DNA of 64,000 nucleotides from Beta vulgaris subsp. vulgaris (GCF_026745355.1 NC_079208.1:54077276-54141275), one strand, 5' to 3'. Positions 34,704 to 46,948 are shown, counted from the stretch's first letter. Notes: a model not told the origin generated them from the sequence alone. A program made the numbers and translations.

Positions 34704-35370
34704 TAGGGATGGCAATAGATGGGTCCTACAAGACTTAGACCCAATTTTTTGAGGTGGACATTGACCCACTAGTCTAAAATATTTAGACCCTTACATAGAC
34801 TCGTTGGATCTAGCGATATCTGTGTTCAAAATGGGTCCTTAAGATTTCTTTTATCATCAACATCCTTTAATGTATACGTTTCTTTTACCCAAACTTTTTT
34901 TTTTACATATAACACAATGTTAGCATTAAACTCGACTATTAATACTTAGTGAATAATGAAGTAATAAAACTATAACTCAAGAAAAAACTATTTAAATATA
35001 TTTCAATTTTAAAAGTTTAGTACACAAGACTACTAGAAATACATAATATAAAAGATGTTTACATAAAATTCAGTATTTAACAACAATATCAAAAAAATTC
35101 ATTTGCTATTCTCCTTCATTTCATCATTTATTTTACTTTTAAGAAAATAAAGACTTATTATTGTGAGCAGATATATTATATTTTGCAACTAAAATATATT
35201 TATTTATTGGAAAAAATTATAAATGGGTCCACAGTTGGATCTTGGGCGAGTATGAGTCCGACATCATTATACTCGACCCCAAACCTGGCTCACAACATTT
35301 AGACCCAAACCAACTTGAACCCAGACCCTTCAAAATGGTGCGGGTCCATCAGGGTCTGGGTCAAATCTCT
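34704..35370. mobile_element. hAT-like remnant, right end lost
   Basis: Starts TAGGGATGGCAATAGATGGG, a classic plant hAT MITE terminus, and contains many AGACCC/GGGTCC words near both ends. The expected inverted right end TTGCCATCCCTA is absent, so it is truncated or decayed. Confidence 0.6.
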
Positions 35371-35473
35371 GAGGTTTTTATATATCTGTTGGGAGAATTT
35401 GAAGAATTTGTTTTTTATTTTCGTTTTTCATTACAAATTAATTCGTAGGTAGAAAGTTGTACGGTGTTACAAC

Positions 35474-35721
35474 ATACCTCCGTTTCTTAATAAGTGGAAC
35501 ACTTTTCTTATTTGGAATTGTCACAATAAGTGCAACCAAGCTCAAAATGGTAAAAAAAATATTATTACAAATATACCACCAAAAAGCAAGAGTGGACCAC
35601 AACTTTTTTGTTTGATCACTTGAATTACTCTACTTTATTTTAATCCCGACTTTCTCTCTCTACATTTCTTAGTATCCCTCTACTTTTTCTATGTTACACT
35701 TATTAAGAAACGGATGAAGTA
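35474..35721. mobile_element. Stowaway-like MITE
   Basis: Ends ATACCTCCGTTTCTTAATAA and TTATTAAGAAACGGATGAAG are inverted, with AGTGGAACACTT...TGTTACACTT inside. About 248 bp, non-coding. Confidence 0.8.
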
Positions 35722-36130
35722 TATATATCAATTTTTTTCGTATAAGGAGAACAAACATAGATTAGCACCCTAACCAGTCTAAAACATCCTTACGGATGAA
35801 TTTTTTTGATATACAATCGATTAAACTAAACCAAATTCTACTTGAGAATTACACTTGACCAATATCTTTATTGAGTAAAAATTTGTTGAAACAATGTGAG
35901 AGAGGGTCTACAATATCCTCAACAATGGTCTTAGTGATTTTAAATTTTTAATTTCAAACAAAGTTCAAATTGTAATAATATCACATACCATAAACTAAAC
36001 AAAAATAAGAATATCCCTCATTCGGTCCTTGGACTTTCTAGTTTCATAAAAGCACGATTTCCCCAGTCGTGCGGCAAAATGAATGAGAAAAAATTCCCCC
36101 TAAACTCCAAAACTAGCACTTATCATTCAG
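35722..36130 (+). promoter_or_regulatory. upstream region of the FHA-like gene
   Basis: About 400 bp between a MITE and the start codon at 36131. The last 100 bp should hold the 5' leader. No distinct TATA box or other motif was identified. Confidence 0.3.
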
Positions 36131-37963
36131 ATGGAAATCGAAGGTTCAGATGGGTCAAAAACCCTAATTAATCCCAATTCAACCGCAGTATTTGGCAGAG
36201 GAAATGGGTTTAATTTAAACGACTTATCAGTTTCTCGTCGTCAAATTTCATTCGACTTCAATTCCTTGCACGACATCCAAACAGACCCTAGGGTTTCATT
36301 TGAAGTTTTGGGAAAAAACCCAATTTGGGTTTACAAAAAACACCAAGATAACAATGAAAACATCAAACTTTTTAAGAGATTTCAAAGGGGTGAATTGGGT
36401 ATTCATGATTTCTTCTGTGTTTCTGCCAAAAACCCTGTTTGGTTTACTCTTAAGAAGGTTGAAGAAACACAAAGTGAGGAAATTAAGGGAAGAATTAATG
36501 ATGAATTGAATCAAAGTTTAGAATCTGCTTCTGGGTTTAATGGAAATGAGGATTTTGAGTTGGGTTTTGTTGATGTTTCCAATATTGATCCTGTTCAAGG
36601 TTTGTTTAAATTTGTTCTACATTTTATTTTTCATTGATTCTTTTTACACATATTATTATTGATTTTCGTGTTAATGTATGTGTGCTTACAAGTTACAAGA
36701 TGTGTTGATAGTGCTACATTTTATGTAAATTTGGTAATTTAGATAGTGTATGGTTGTTTTGTGGTTTAATTGCATTTTTAACTGTTGTATAGGCTTTGGT
36801 TTAGTGGATTAGTTGGTTTCCCATTGAAACTTGTAAAGTTGGAGAGGATGAATTTGGAAGTCAGTGAATTTTTTGTTGAATTCAGAATGTATCTTTTTAT
36901 GGATGCTATTAGATTGTTTATATGATGGTGGTTTGTTTTCTGGATTTTGAGCATGTGTTCTATCGAACTTATCTGAACTTATTTGAACTTATTCTATCTT
37001 AATGTCTTATGTGTGCTAATGTGAACTATATTTCTAGTGATTTGCTGGAACTTATTTTGTAACTTGTCTGAACTTATCGTAACTTTTGTTTAGTAGTTGA
37101 AATATAAGTCAAAATTTGTTGAGCAGAATATTGGAGTGCTTGTAGTTAACAAATGCTATGATTCTGTGGTTGTAACTTGTAATGGATGATTTAAGTTTAA
37201 GTACTTAATGAAAGGAGTAGTAAGATTTGGGGGAAAAAGAACATTGGAATTCTTCATATTATCACAGAGAAATTGGATATTTGATTAATTGGACACTTCT
37301 CTGTCTTTCTCCTTATTTGGTAATGTCATATGTGAATATCTGTGGTAAATTTGTTTTACTTTGCTGGTGACTATTACGTCGTGTATATCATGAAAAAAAC
37401 AATTGAAGAATTTCTCATCCTTGTTTCCTTTTTTCCAAAATTCAGAGTTTGGTTTTCTTGTGATTGGACATGAGTTTGATCAGTATCCAAAGCATATGAT
37501 TCGTGAGATCAATAAATGGGATTGGTTCCTTGAGGATCTCAGGAGAGATACTGATGACGAGGAGGATTCTGAGAAGAAACGAAGTATGGGTGGAAGGAGG
37601 AAGAGGAAGAAAACTAATGTAGCAGATGATGATGCAGATGAAGAGTGGACTGCTGAGAGCGAAGGTGAGAAACAAACTACGAATGCAAGGAAGGCCCAAA
37701 GACCGAAGTATCAAACTCGATCGAAAGAACATAGTGTATGCCGAAAAGGTAGATCAAATAGTGAATTGTCCGCTCAAACAAACAGAAGGGAGGAAGAGGA
37801 GGAAGAATCTGAAGATGAGGAGGACGAGACTTTAGGAGGCTTTATTGTCGATGAAGATTCTGCAGAAGAAGATGAAATTGATAAAGATGAAGAGGAAGAG
37901 GAAGAGGAAGAGGAAGAAGAAGAGGAAGAGTTTATTGAAGATGAAGATGAATTAGAGGATTGA
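36131..37963 (+). CDS. FHA-domain-like nuclear protein with acidic C-terminus
   Basis: Two exons, 36131-36599 and 37446-37963, joined in phase give 328 residues. Residues about 15-75 look like a divergent forkhead-associated domain: TAVFGRGNGF (the GR of the phosphothreonine-binding loop) followed by LSVSRRQISFDF (the S-R-R segment), then VSFEVLGKNPIWVY. After the intron comes GFLVIGHEFDQYPKHMIREI and WDWFLEDL, then a basic patch (GGRRKRKKT) likely to act as a nuclear-localisation signal. The last 60 residues are mostly Glu and Asp. Domain order suggests a chromatin or RNA-processing role, but none can be read from sequence. The acidic tail is a GAAGAG repeat that may vary in length between accessions. 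Confidence 0.8.
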
Positions 37964-38059
37964 CGGCACATGTGTATTTTAAGATTAGTGTTTCAATGTC
38001 TTTTCTGCGCCTTGTATAGTTGTATATATAAATTATATTCACAGATTCACCTGTTCATT

Positions 38060-39312
38060 TCTTTGACTCCTTTGATGAACGATACAAGTAGGATGAGTTG
38101 GTTTTTTGTTGCATTCGTATTGTGTGAATACTCACTCCAAATATCAAATGGAATTGTGTGAGACTATTGTTGGGAGTAACAAGTGACAGAGTTGGAGTAC
38201 TAGATACCCACGCATCTCTGTTATCTAGAGAAGACAATGGAATTATCCTGGAGATTTTTGAGCACCAGTTTCATAGCTAGACTTGATTTGAAGACACTTC
38301 TAATTGCAAAAGATGAAGAATTGGGCAATATATAATACTCCTAGTTAGAGATGGGCAGATGGCCAACAGTGCGGGCTAATCTAGCCCATTCTGTCTGGAC
38401 TTCTAGTCTTCTAGTTAGACTTTACGAAATTTAACTTGTAAAAAAAGAAAAGAAATGAGCAATCTTTTAAAAACTACAAAATAGCAATCTGTAGATAACG
38501 CGCACGTTCTTATGGCGAGGGAGGCACAAAAATACATGAATAGTCAAATGAACATATGTACATGGTTAACAAGTTAAATGAACATATATATCTCTATTAG
38601 TATATGTTCATTGATACTGACCTTTATATTGACAACCTAATCTTTAATGTTCATCTTGCGCACCTTACTTAGTATAGGGACATGTGCACCTACTAATTTG
38701 CACAGAAATAGAGACCACGAACATTATAACTTATAAGAGCATGATCAATGGAGTTGGTTTTGGTTGGTCTAGCAAAAAGTAAAGCTAGCTTTACTTATAG
38801 TTTTACTATTGGAGCAATCGACGCTTGGAGTTGGTTGGTCTAGAATGCTAGACCAACTATGCCTTGGATGGTGTGCATAACAACGAACGGGGTGATGCCA
38901 TATGTATCAATATTGATATATTGTTGCTGTTTTTTTTTTACAAGATTGCTTTTTTGTTTTAAAGTAAATGAAATCAGCTTATATTTTTTTAAAAAAAATT
39001 ATATTGAAATTATCTATAAATGAGCCTAAATTTGATGTATTTTATCATATTTTTTCACAACCTACTTTTCTTTCTAATAACTTTCTCCTACCTAAAATTA
39101 TTCATAATGTATATAAATTAATTAATACATCACTAATTAAAACACGAATAAAAATTATCTACTCTATATAAGAATAATAACATTTTCGATAGGAAAGAGA
39201 GTATATGATGGAGTATACTAAAAGTAAGAGAGAGAATTAGAAAAGCCAAGTAGAATTAGTCTAACCATTGTGAGAAAAAAAAAAAGATGAATTGGTGGGA
39301 AGTTAGTGGGAT
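38060..39312. other. intergenic with decayed MITE traces
   Basis: The 3' flank of the FHA-like gene, then AT-rich DNA. GAGCATGATCAATGGAGTTGG (about 38740) and ATTAGTCTAACCATTGTGAG (about 39255) look like the degenerate ends of one inverted-repeat element, but the middle is not recognisable. No gene seen. Confidence 0.35.
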
Positions 39313-39860
39313 TATGGGTGAAAGTTCGGTGTGCGCTTTGGATTAGAGCCTAATCCAATCCGATCCGAATCAAATTTGGATTTCAATTTTTCAATCCGAA
39401 TCCAAACCAATTAGGGTTTGAATCCGATCCAATCCAATCCAAATTTTCAAATGTTAGATTGGATCCGATCGGAAAATCCGATATTTTATAACTCTAGTTT
39501 TTCGATGAAATAAATTAAGCACAACAAGAACAACCTAGTAGATTGAGGAAATAAGTGTAGTTAGTGCTTTAGGGGAAGGGTTGAAGTGTTATATGTATTG
39601 GGCTATGGAGTAATTTTTTTATTTTTAAAAAATCAGTTATGCACTTAAGCCCAATCAGCTACATAATACAAGGTATACTATTATTCGGTTATATTGTATT
39701 TTTGGATCCAATTACCCTCAATCCAATCCAATCCGAAAGCCCAAATTTTCAAATAAAATCTCAATCTGAATCCAATTCGAACACAGTTCGAATCCGATAT
39801 GAATTACTAATTCGAATTGGATTGGATTTTGGATTTTTATCCGAATAACTTTCATCCCTA
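39313..39860. mobile_element. hAT-like MITE, TAGGGATGAAAGTT family (copy 2)
   Basis: The left end TATGGGTGAAAGTTCGG and right end CCGAATAACTTTCATCCCTA are inverted. Subterminal AATCCGATCC/GGATTGGATT words are dense at both ends. Same family as 15037-15649. It ends about 360 bp before the STA1 start codon, so it lies in the promoter region of that gene. Confidence 0.8.
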
Positions 39861-40217
39861 AATAGAATGTGAGGGGTAAGAAAAAGGAAAAGAGAGGATA
39901 GAAAAAATACAAAAACCAACAAAAATAACCCAACCAGCTATTGTACATGCACTAACTTTTTTCTGTCCAGAAAAATCTTCATCTCACCGACTTATTGCAG
40001 TATTAGTGAGTCGGGAGGTTTTATATAGAAACTACCAACAAAGAAAGCTTCTGTCCACCATCCCTCCTCCGTAACACTCAACGCCTCCATTGATACTTGT
40101 ATTTCTATCTTCATGTGCTTCTAATCGCTGTGCTACGACGTTTACAGGTACTTTTTGATATTTTAAACCCTAACTTTCTTTGATTCTATTTTTCTTTTGT
40201 TGCAATTTCACAAAAAT

Positions 40218-43200
40218 ATGGTGTATGTCATTACTTTAGACAGAAAAACCCTATCTCTTGATATAAACCCTAATTCCACAACATTGGGGAATCTACAACA
40301 GACAATTAATGATAGATTAGGCCTTCCAATTGAACACCAACGTTTTTTATCATCTTCCAAAAGATTAATTGGTGATGTTAATTGTGTAATTGCTGATTTG
40401 GGTATTCGATCGAATTCAACCCTAACATTACATGTTCCCCTTTGTGGTGGTATGCAAGCTCCTGTGCAGCCTAAGGGCAAGCTTGAATTTCTCAATTTGA
40501 AACCCCCTACTAATTATGTTGCCGGGTTGGGCCGTGGAGCCACTGGATTTACGACCCGGTCGGATATTGGGCCTGCTCGATCGGCCCCTGATTTGCCTGA
40601 CCGGTCGGCAACTACGATTGGGGGTGCTGCGGTACCTACCACGGGCCGTGGAAGGGGGAAGGGGGGAGCTGAGGAGGATGAAGGGGATGAGGAAGGGGAT
40701 GAGAAAGGGTATGATGAGAACCAAAAGTTTGATGAGTTTGAGGGTAATGATGTTGGGTTGTTTGCTTCTGCGGAGTATGATGAGGATGATAAGGAGGCCG
40801 ATGCGGTGTGGGAGGAGATTGATAAGAGGATGGACTCCAGGAGGAAGGATAGGAGGGAGGCTAGGTTGAAGGAAGAGATTGAAAAGTACCGAGCTTCGAA
40901 CCCTAAGATTACGGAGCAGTTTGCGGATTTGAAGAGAAAGCTGCATACTTTGTCAGTGGAGGAATGGGATAGTATTCCGGAGATTGGGGATTATTCTTTG
41001 AGGAATAAGAAGAAGAGATTTGAGAGTTTTGTGCCTGTGCCCGATACACTTCTGGAGAAGGCTAGACAGGAGAAAGAGCATGTTACAGCGCTTGATCCAA
41101 AGAGCAGATCTGCTGGTGGGACAGAGACACCTTGGGGGCAGACCCCTGTTACTGATTTGACTGCTGTTGGTGAGGGTAGGGGTACTGTCTTGTCACTGAA
41201 GCTTGATAGACTATCCGATTCCGTAACGGGGCAGACAGTTGTTGATCCAAAAGGTTATTTAACGGATCTTAAGAGTATGAAGATTACAAGTGATGCAGAG
41301 ATTTCGGATATTAAGAAGGCTAGGTTGCTGTTGAAATCTGTCATACAAACCAATCCAAAGCATCCTCCTGGTTGGATTGCAGCTGCTAGGCTAGAGGAGG
41401 TTGCTGGCAAGATTCAGGCGGCTAGACAGTTTATCAAAAAGGGATGTGAGGAGTGTCCGACTAATGAGGATGTGTGGGTGGAGGCATGTCGTATGGCGAG
41501 CCCTGATGACGCCAAGGCTGTGATAGCTAGAGGTGTCAAAGCAATTCCGAATTCCGTGAAGTTGTGGCTTCACGCTGCTAAATTAGAGCAAGATGATGAG
41601 AGTAAGAGCCGGGTACTGAGGAAGGGGCTTGAATATATTCCAGACTCGGTGAGGCTGTGGAAGGCAGTTGTTGAGCTTGCTGATGAAGAGTCAGCCACTC
41701 TCTTGCTTGGTAGGGCTGTGGAATGCTGTCCCTTGCATGTTGAATTGTGGCTTGCTCTTGCTAGGCTGGAAACATATGAGAGGGCGAAACAAGTGCTTAA
41801 CACGGCTAGGATGAAGCTTTCAAAGGAGCCCGCAATTTGGATTACTGCTGCAAAGTTGGAAGAGGCTAATGGAAATACTGCGATGGTTGAGAAGATCATA
41901 GAGAGGGGTATAAGGGCTCTACAAAGAGAGGGAGTTGTAATTGACAGAGAAGCTTGGATGAAAGAAGCAGAGGCTGCTGAGCGTGCTGGGTCTGTTGTCA
42001 CTTGCCAAGCTATAGTTAAACACACTGTTGGCATTGGGGTAGAGGAAGAAGATCGGAAGAGAACATGGGTGGCTGATGCCGAAGAGTGCAAGAAGAGAGG
42101 GTCTATTGAAACTGCAAGGGCTATATATGCTCATTCTCTCTCCATCTTCTTGACAAAGAAGAGTATATGGCTTAAAGCAGCACAACTGGAGAAGAGTCAT
42201 GGAACTAGGGAATCTCTTGATGCCTTGTTGCGGAGGGCGGTTACATATGTCCCTCAGGCTGAAGTTCTCTGGCTTATGGGTGCTAAGGAAAAATGGCTTG
42301 CTGGTGATGTGCCTGCTGCTCGAGCCATTCTCCAGGAAGCTTATGCTGCTATTCCAAACTCTGAGGAGATTTGGCTTGCTGCTTTTAAGCTGGAGTTTGA
42401 AAACCATGAACCTGAAAGGGCAAAAATGCTCCTTGCTAAGGCTCGAGAAAAAGGAGGAACTGAAAGAGTTTGGATGAAATCAGCAATTGTTGAGAGAGAA
42501 CTTGGTAATGTTGCAGAAGAGAGGAGGCTGCTTGATGAAGGCCTGCAACGCTTTCCATCGTTTTTCAAGTTGTGGTTGATGCTTGGGCAGCTGCATGAAC
42601 GATTTGGAGAGCAAGCCAAGGCTAAAGAAGCGTATGAATCTGGTCTTAAGAATTGTCCACACTGCATAACTCTGTGGCTTTCACTTGCAAATCTTGAAGA
42701 GACGAGGACTGGTCTGAGTAAAGCTCGAGCAGTTCTGACTATGGCTCGGAAAAGGAATCCTAGGAATCCTGAACTGTGGCTTGCTGCTGTTAGAGCTGAA
42801 CTTAGACACGGGCACAAGAAGGAGGCTGATAACCTGTTGGCAAAGGCTCTCCAAGAATGTCCTAACAGTGGTATCTTATGGGCAGCTCAAATTGAGAATG
42901 TTCCCCGTCCTCAACGGAAAGCAAAGAGTTCAGATGCATTAACAAAGTGTGACCAGGATCCCCACGTCATCGCTGCTGTAGCCAAGCTATTTTGGCATGA
43001 CAGAAAGGTGGACAAGGCAAGGAGCTGGCTCAACAGGGCAGTGACACTTGCTCCGGATATTGGGGATTTCTGGGCTTTGTACTACAAATTTGAACTCCAG
43101 CATGGAACCGAGGACTTACAGAAGGATGTTCTGAGACGTTGTGTGGCTGCAGAGCCCAAGCATGGTGAGAAGTGGCAGCCGATTGCTAAGGCAGTTGAGA

Positions 43201-43292
43201 ATGCTCACCAGCCAACTGAAGCAATCTTGAAGAAAGTTGTAATTGCTCTAGGGAAGGAAGAAAATGCTGCTGGGAACAACAATGCAATCTAG
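40218..43292 (+). CDS. STA1: STABILIZED1 / pre-mRNA-processing factor 6 (U5 snRNP)
   Basis: A single uninterrupted frame of 1,024 residues, the usual length of plant STA1. The start chosen is ATG 40218 (MVYVITLDRKTLSLD), because it opens the ubiquitin-like N-terminal domain (about 1-78) and the seven codons upstream lack an ATG. Residues about 86-260 are the PRP1 N-terminal domain, with NYVAGLGRGATGFTTRSDIG at 99-118 and DENQKFDEFEGNDVGLF further on. From about residue 370 a long array of HAT/TPR-type helical repeats follows (recurring W-x-x-A-x-x-E motifs such as IWLKAAQLE and LWLALARLE). STA1 bridges U5 and U4/U6 in the tri-snRNP and is needed for splicing and heat and cold tolerance in Arabidopsis. 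The coding region has no intron; a leader intron is possible just before the ATG (GACGTTTACAGGTAC). Confidence 0.97.
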   Translation: MVYVITLDRKTLSLDINPNSTTLGNLQQTINDRLGLPIEHQRFLSSSKRLIGDVNCVIADLGIRSNSTLTLHVPLCGGMQAPVQPKGKLEFLNLKPPTNYVAGLGRGATGFTTRSDIGPARSAPDLPDRSATTIGGAAVPTTGRGRGKGGAEEDEGDEEGDEKGYDENQKFDEFEGNDVGLFASAEYDEDDKEADAVWEEIDKRMDSRRKDRREARLKEEIEKYRASNPKITEQFADLKRKLHTLSVEEWDSIPEIGDYSLRNKKKRFESFVPVPDTLLEKARQEKEHVTALDPKSRSAGGTETPWGQTPVTDLTAVGEGRGTVLSLKLDRLSDSVTGQTVVDPKGYLTDLKSMKITSDAEISDIKKARLLLKSVIQTNPKHPPGWIAAARLEEVAGKIQAARQFIKKGCEECPTNEDVWVEACRMASPDDAKAVIARGVKAIPNSVKLWLHAAKLEQDDESKSRVLRKGLEYIPDSVRLWKAVVELADEESATLLLGRAVECCPLHVELWLALARLETYERAKQVLNTARMKLSKEPAIWITAAKLEEANGNTAMVEKIIERGIRALQREGVVIDREAWMKEAEAAERAGSVVTCQAIVKHTVGIGVEEEDRKRTWVADAEECKKRGSIETARAIYAHSLSIFLTKKSIWLKAAQLEKSHGTRESLDALLRRAVTYVPQAEVLWLMGAKEKWLAGDVPAARAILQEAYAAIPNSEEIWLAAFKLEFENHEPERAKMLLAKAREKGGTERVWMKSAIVERELGNVAEERRLLDEGLQRFPSFFKLWLMLGQLHERFGEQAKAKEAYESGLKNCPHCITLWLSLANLEETRTGLSKARAVLTMARKRNPRNPELWLAAVRAELRHGHKKEADNLLAKALQECPNSGILWAAQIENVPRPQRKAKSSDALTKCDQDPHVIAAVAKLFWHDRKVDKARSWLNRAVTLAPDIGDFWALYYKFELQHGTEDLQKDVLRRCVAAEPKHGEKWQPIAKAVENAHQPTEAILKKVVIALGKEENAAGNNNAI

Positions 43293-44873
43293 GAGATGGT
43301 AGAAACAAAAAACGCAAAAATTAGGTCTTTATTTCTTTACATTTGTGTTCATGCTTTTTGTGAAATCTCAATATATTCTGACTGATACTCCCTATTGTAG
43401 CATTACTGTTATGGCGTGGACTTCTGGCTTTCCTGAATTCTACCCACTAATTTGAATAATACAATTTGGCTTAGCATTTTGTCTTTGTTTTAATTTTTGT
43501 TCTGTGTTCATTACATCATTTTCACAGCATCCTAATATTTGTAGTTGCTAATTATGTGCCAAATCATGCTTTTCTCACATGTAATTGACTCTAAATGCCT
43601 AGTAATCTCATCATCGCTGTACGGACTACTATTGATGATGCTTGTTATTGTTAGCATGATGATGGGATATGGCTTGTGAATGTGCCTCCCTCAGGATGAT
43701 GGGAATTCTGGGATATGTTACTTGTCTTAGTTTTTTACCTACCATTGTCGAAGATTGTCATGTCTCATAAATCGTCATACAACATATAGGCCGTCGATAT
43801 CTCATGTAGACAGTTGCCAAACAGGGGAGATTGATACAGAGGCTTCTTATACTTCTTGTTATGGCGCTACACTGACTGAAGGTGTTCTTATCTAAAATAT
43901 ATATTAACATTAGTCATTACTTGTTTTTCTGCAAAGAGCTTTTACAGAATTATCACCGTATCTAAGGATGCAATTACGCAAACAGGTGTGGATGGGTGAA
44001 CAAGCCTATGTGTCACACCACCTTTGAATTGAATGCAGTACCGAAAGTGAGAAGTTCATCCTTGTGAGAGCAAATTTGGTGATTGATCATTTAGCTACTA
44101 CATTTTTTTTATTCGCTGCATTTACTATAATTACACGTACCAATTACTTGGCACGTTTCCTGTGTTGGGTATGTGTTCCACATATTATTTATGCCTACTT
44201 TATATTATTTATGTTATTTATCTGTGTATTTTAGCTTTCTTTGTCATTACTAAAAAGTTATGGTTCCCAACACCTTCACTTGCATCTCCTAAAATCTTGC
44301 CACATGCATTCTTAAATTCTTGTATCAAACTACAATGTAGCAAGGTCTTCATCCATGTGTTTGTCATCTATTAGGTGAAAAGAGTATGATATTGTCGAGG
44401 ATGTCACGAGCTTCTAGAATTACAGCGAAATATTAGGGTTCAAATTGAGATGGCTTAGGACTGAATTTGAATGCCATTAGAGGAGGTTCCTTTTTCTTTT
44501 TCAATTCTTTGTTTGTTTCTCTTATATAATTATTGTTTTTCTGATGTGAAATTAGTGTTAAAAGTTCTTTGTATCAATATTGATTACAGTTTTGACGATG
44601 ATTGCTTTAATGTGGGAATGTTTTGATTGCTTTAATGTGGGAATCTTCCGATTATTAAATTGTTCTTGGCTATATTCCAGTATTCCTAACTATATTTGAA
44701 TTGAAATTTCTAGAGCTTTAAGTTACTAGGAAGCATATGTTAAACTTTGTTCAGTTCAAGTAAATCGAAGGGGCCAGTTTGAAAAGAAGATTTTAATATT
44801 ACAAATGTATTCTTAACTGCTCTTATTATTTATCATACCAATTGATCATCTTTCACCTGTTTTCATTTTGCAG
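43293..44873. other. 3' flank of STA1 and unassigned sequence
   Basis: The first 200 bp hold the STA1 3' UTR. Beyond about 43500 I searched for 5' exons belonging to the S15-like exons downstream and found none that I could support. Confidence 0.4.
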
Positions 44874-46026
44874 TTGCACAACTTACAACGGAAACACTTC
44901 ATCTCTCTTCTGTATTGCACAATAAGGTAAATACTTCACCAGGGATCCTCCACATTTCTGTACATTATTGTATGTTACAGACGGATATGGATATTCATTT
45001 AGGAATTAGTTTCTCTTGCACTTGTATGGGTCCTCTTTTAAGAGATAGCTGATGAAGCCTAATGAAACTTTTTAGTTTTTTGTTTTGATGTTCCTGGGAG
45101 ATGATAATGATGAAAAATAAAAATTAATATAGCTAGCTTAAGGGATGGTAACTCTCATATCTGTCATTTAAGTAACTTGGTGTTGCTTTCTTCCCTATCC
45201 TTTGTCTGAATCGGAACATCTTGCTCTTGAGTGGCAATGCTATCTGGGGGATCTTCTAATGGTGTGATAAGTGACTTAAGTAATTTTGGTTGTTTCTTGG
45301 AGGCAATTTCAAACAGTTAATGATCCTAGGATGACAAAATTTGTCCCACATCAAATCCAGTTGCCTTCCTCAAAGTTCTTATGCAGTCTGTATACTGCAT
45401 TCTTTGTTAGACGAATATATGTCATTTATGTATATTGCTTCCTTCCAGTATTAGTTGTCACATTTGCCAAACCTGTCATAATCTAGGATATGACATGGTT
45501 GTTATTTTAGGTGGTCTATTACTGTCCATCTGCTCATGTCACTGAAGCAAGGGTTGCCTATCTGTGTGTGTGTGTGTCGGGTTGGGTATGCGTGGCCTAT
45601 ATCCTATCTCGATTATTTGGTCATATTCTTTGTGGTTGGAGAGACTTTTTGTCAGTTTTATGGGAAAACTCTTGAAATAGGACTGAACATTTGAGAATAT
45701 GACCGAAAGTTGGGACTATCTATAAATATTTCCCGAAAAATGGATAAACATGATATAGGACTATAGGTGATGGAAAGTTTACTTGTATGCTTTTCCTTAT
45801 TGCCTTGATACATTTCTTTATATGCCAGAGGTTCTTCTGTCATTAATTATAAAACTAACAATGATAGTGTTCCTTATTTTAGGATGAACATTATCGTCGA
45901 GGACTGCTAGCGAAGGTGCAGCAGGGGAAGAAGCTGTTGAAATATCTTAAGAGAAGAGACTGGGAGTCCTACAACTTTTTTCTTTCTAAACTTGGCCTCC
46001 TTGACAAGCCTAATTACCAGAATTAA
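44874..46026 (+). CDS. C-terminal exons of a uS15-type ribosomal protein (5' part not found)
   Basis: Two exons, 44874-44926 and 45883-46026, joined in phase. The first encodes AQLTTETLHLSSVLHNK, matching the QIAQLTxRIxxLTxHL helix of S15. The second encodes YRRGLLAKVQQGKKLLKYLK and DWESYNFFLSKLGLLDKP, ending in TAA, which matches the rRNA-binding RRGLLxLVxxRRKLLxYLK signature. S15 binds 16S-type rRNA in the small subunit; nuclear copies serve mitochondria or plastids. The upstream half including the conserved DTGS motif and any transit peptide was not found between here and STA1. Either small upstream exons were missed or this is a truncated gene. Splice sites are good and no stop interrupts the frame. 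Confidence 0.7.
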
Positions 46027-46685
46027 AAGAATGTATGCAAATCATTTGTTTTCACTGGGGGAACAAACTCTGAGATTTCGCTTTCAATCCGAGTTCTTGC
46101 TGCCCATTCCTTGTTGAGAAGTTCTTTTTAGGTTCGAACTCGGTTAGGATAAGTACTGAACTTTTAATGTATCAGCAAGTCCTATGCTGATTTCCAGTTT
46201 AATTGTTAAAATCAGTTGTATTGATTTTCAATTCTATTTGAATTGAAATCTTGTTTACGGTAGACTGTGTTTGAGATGGTTAGGTATATTTAAGTATTGG
46301 AAATGAGACACATCTCTCAGATTCGTTTCTTGTTAGCTTGCAATATTGTTTATATGCTTTCATATGGGGTTCATAATTATTGTTGAAGTAATTTGTTTTG
46401 GCAAGAATCAAAAGCATAAGGTGGGGAAAGTTTATGGAGCATCGTACTCAGTTTCGTTTCATCAACTTTGTTCAAAAATCTCCTGCTTTGAGTTTGCTTA
46501 TGGGTATATGATTAGTAATTTTACTCATTAAGGTCTTAGTTTTGTTAAAATCTTCGCAATATGATTAGTAATATCAGTCATCTGCGTAAAAAAATTGTTG
46601 CTTCGAGTTTGCTTCTAGAATATATTTCGAAATTATATGTTTGATTTCGGTGATTTAATGTGGAATCACGAATAGGTTAGTAATT

Positions 46686-46948
46686 TACTCCCTCTGTTTT
46701 TTTTTATCTTTCTCACTTAGAATCTTGACACTATTCATGCATAGAGAGAATCTTCTCAAATGTTCTCAATTTATAAGAAAAAACATAGTCATGTGGGGTC
46801 TTGTTTGATTCGTCTCAATTAGTACTTTATTAAAATTCAATCGTTATAATTTTTACTAATATATAATGAAAGATATTTAAGTTTTAAAACGTGCATTGGC
46901 AAACGTGCAAAGTCAAAGTAGGAATGATAAAAAAAAACAGAGGGAGTA
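46686..46948. mobile_element. Stowaway MITE (first of a tandem pair)
   Basis: Starts TACTCCCTCTGTTTTTTTTT and ends AAAAAAACAGAGGGAGTA, inverted repeats bounded by TA. Its right-hand TA is also the left TA of the next element. Confidence 0.85.

Noticed and set aside
37774..37971. Minus-strand poly-Ser frame
   Set aside because: Complement of the GAAGAG acidic tail of the FHA-like gene.
41570..42407. Minus-strand frames of 162-173 codons inside STA1
   Set aside because: They are shadows of the strongly supported plus-strand STA1 frame.
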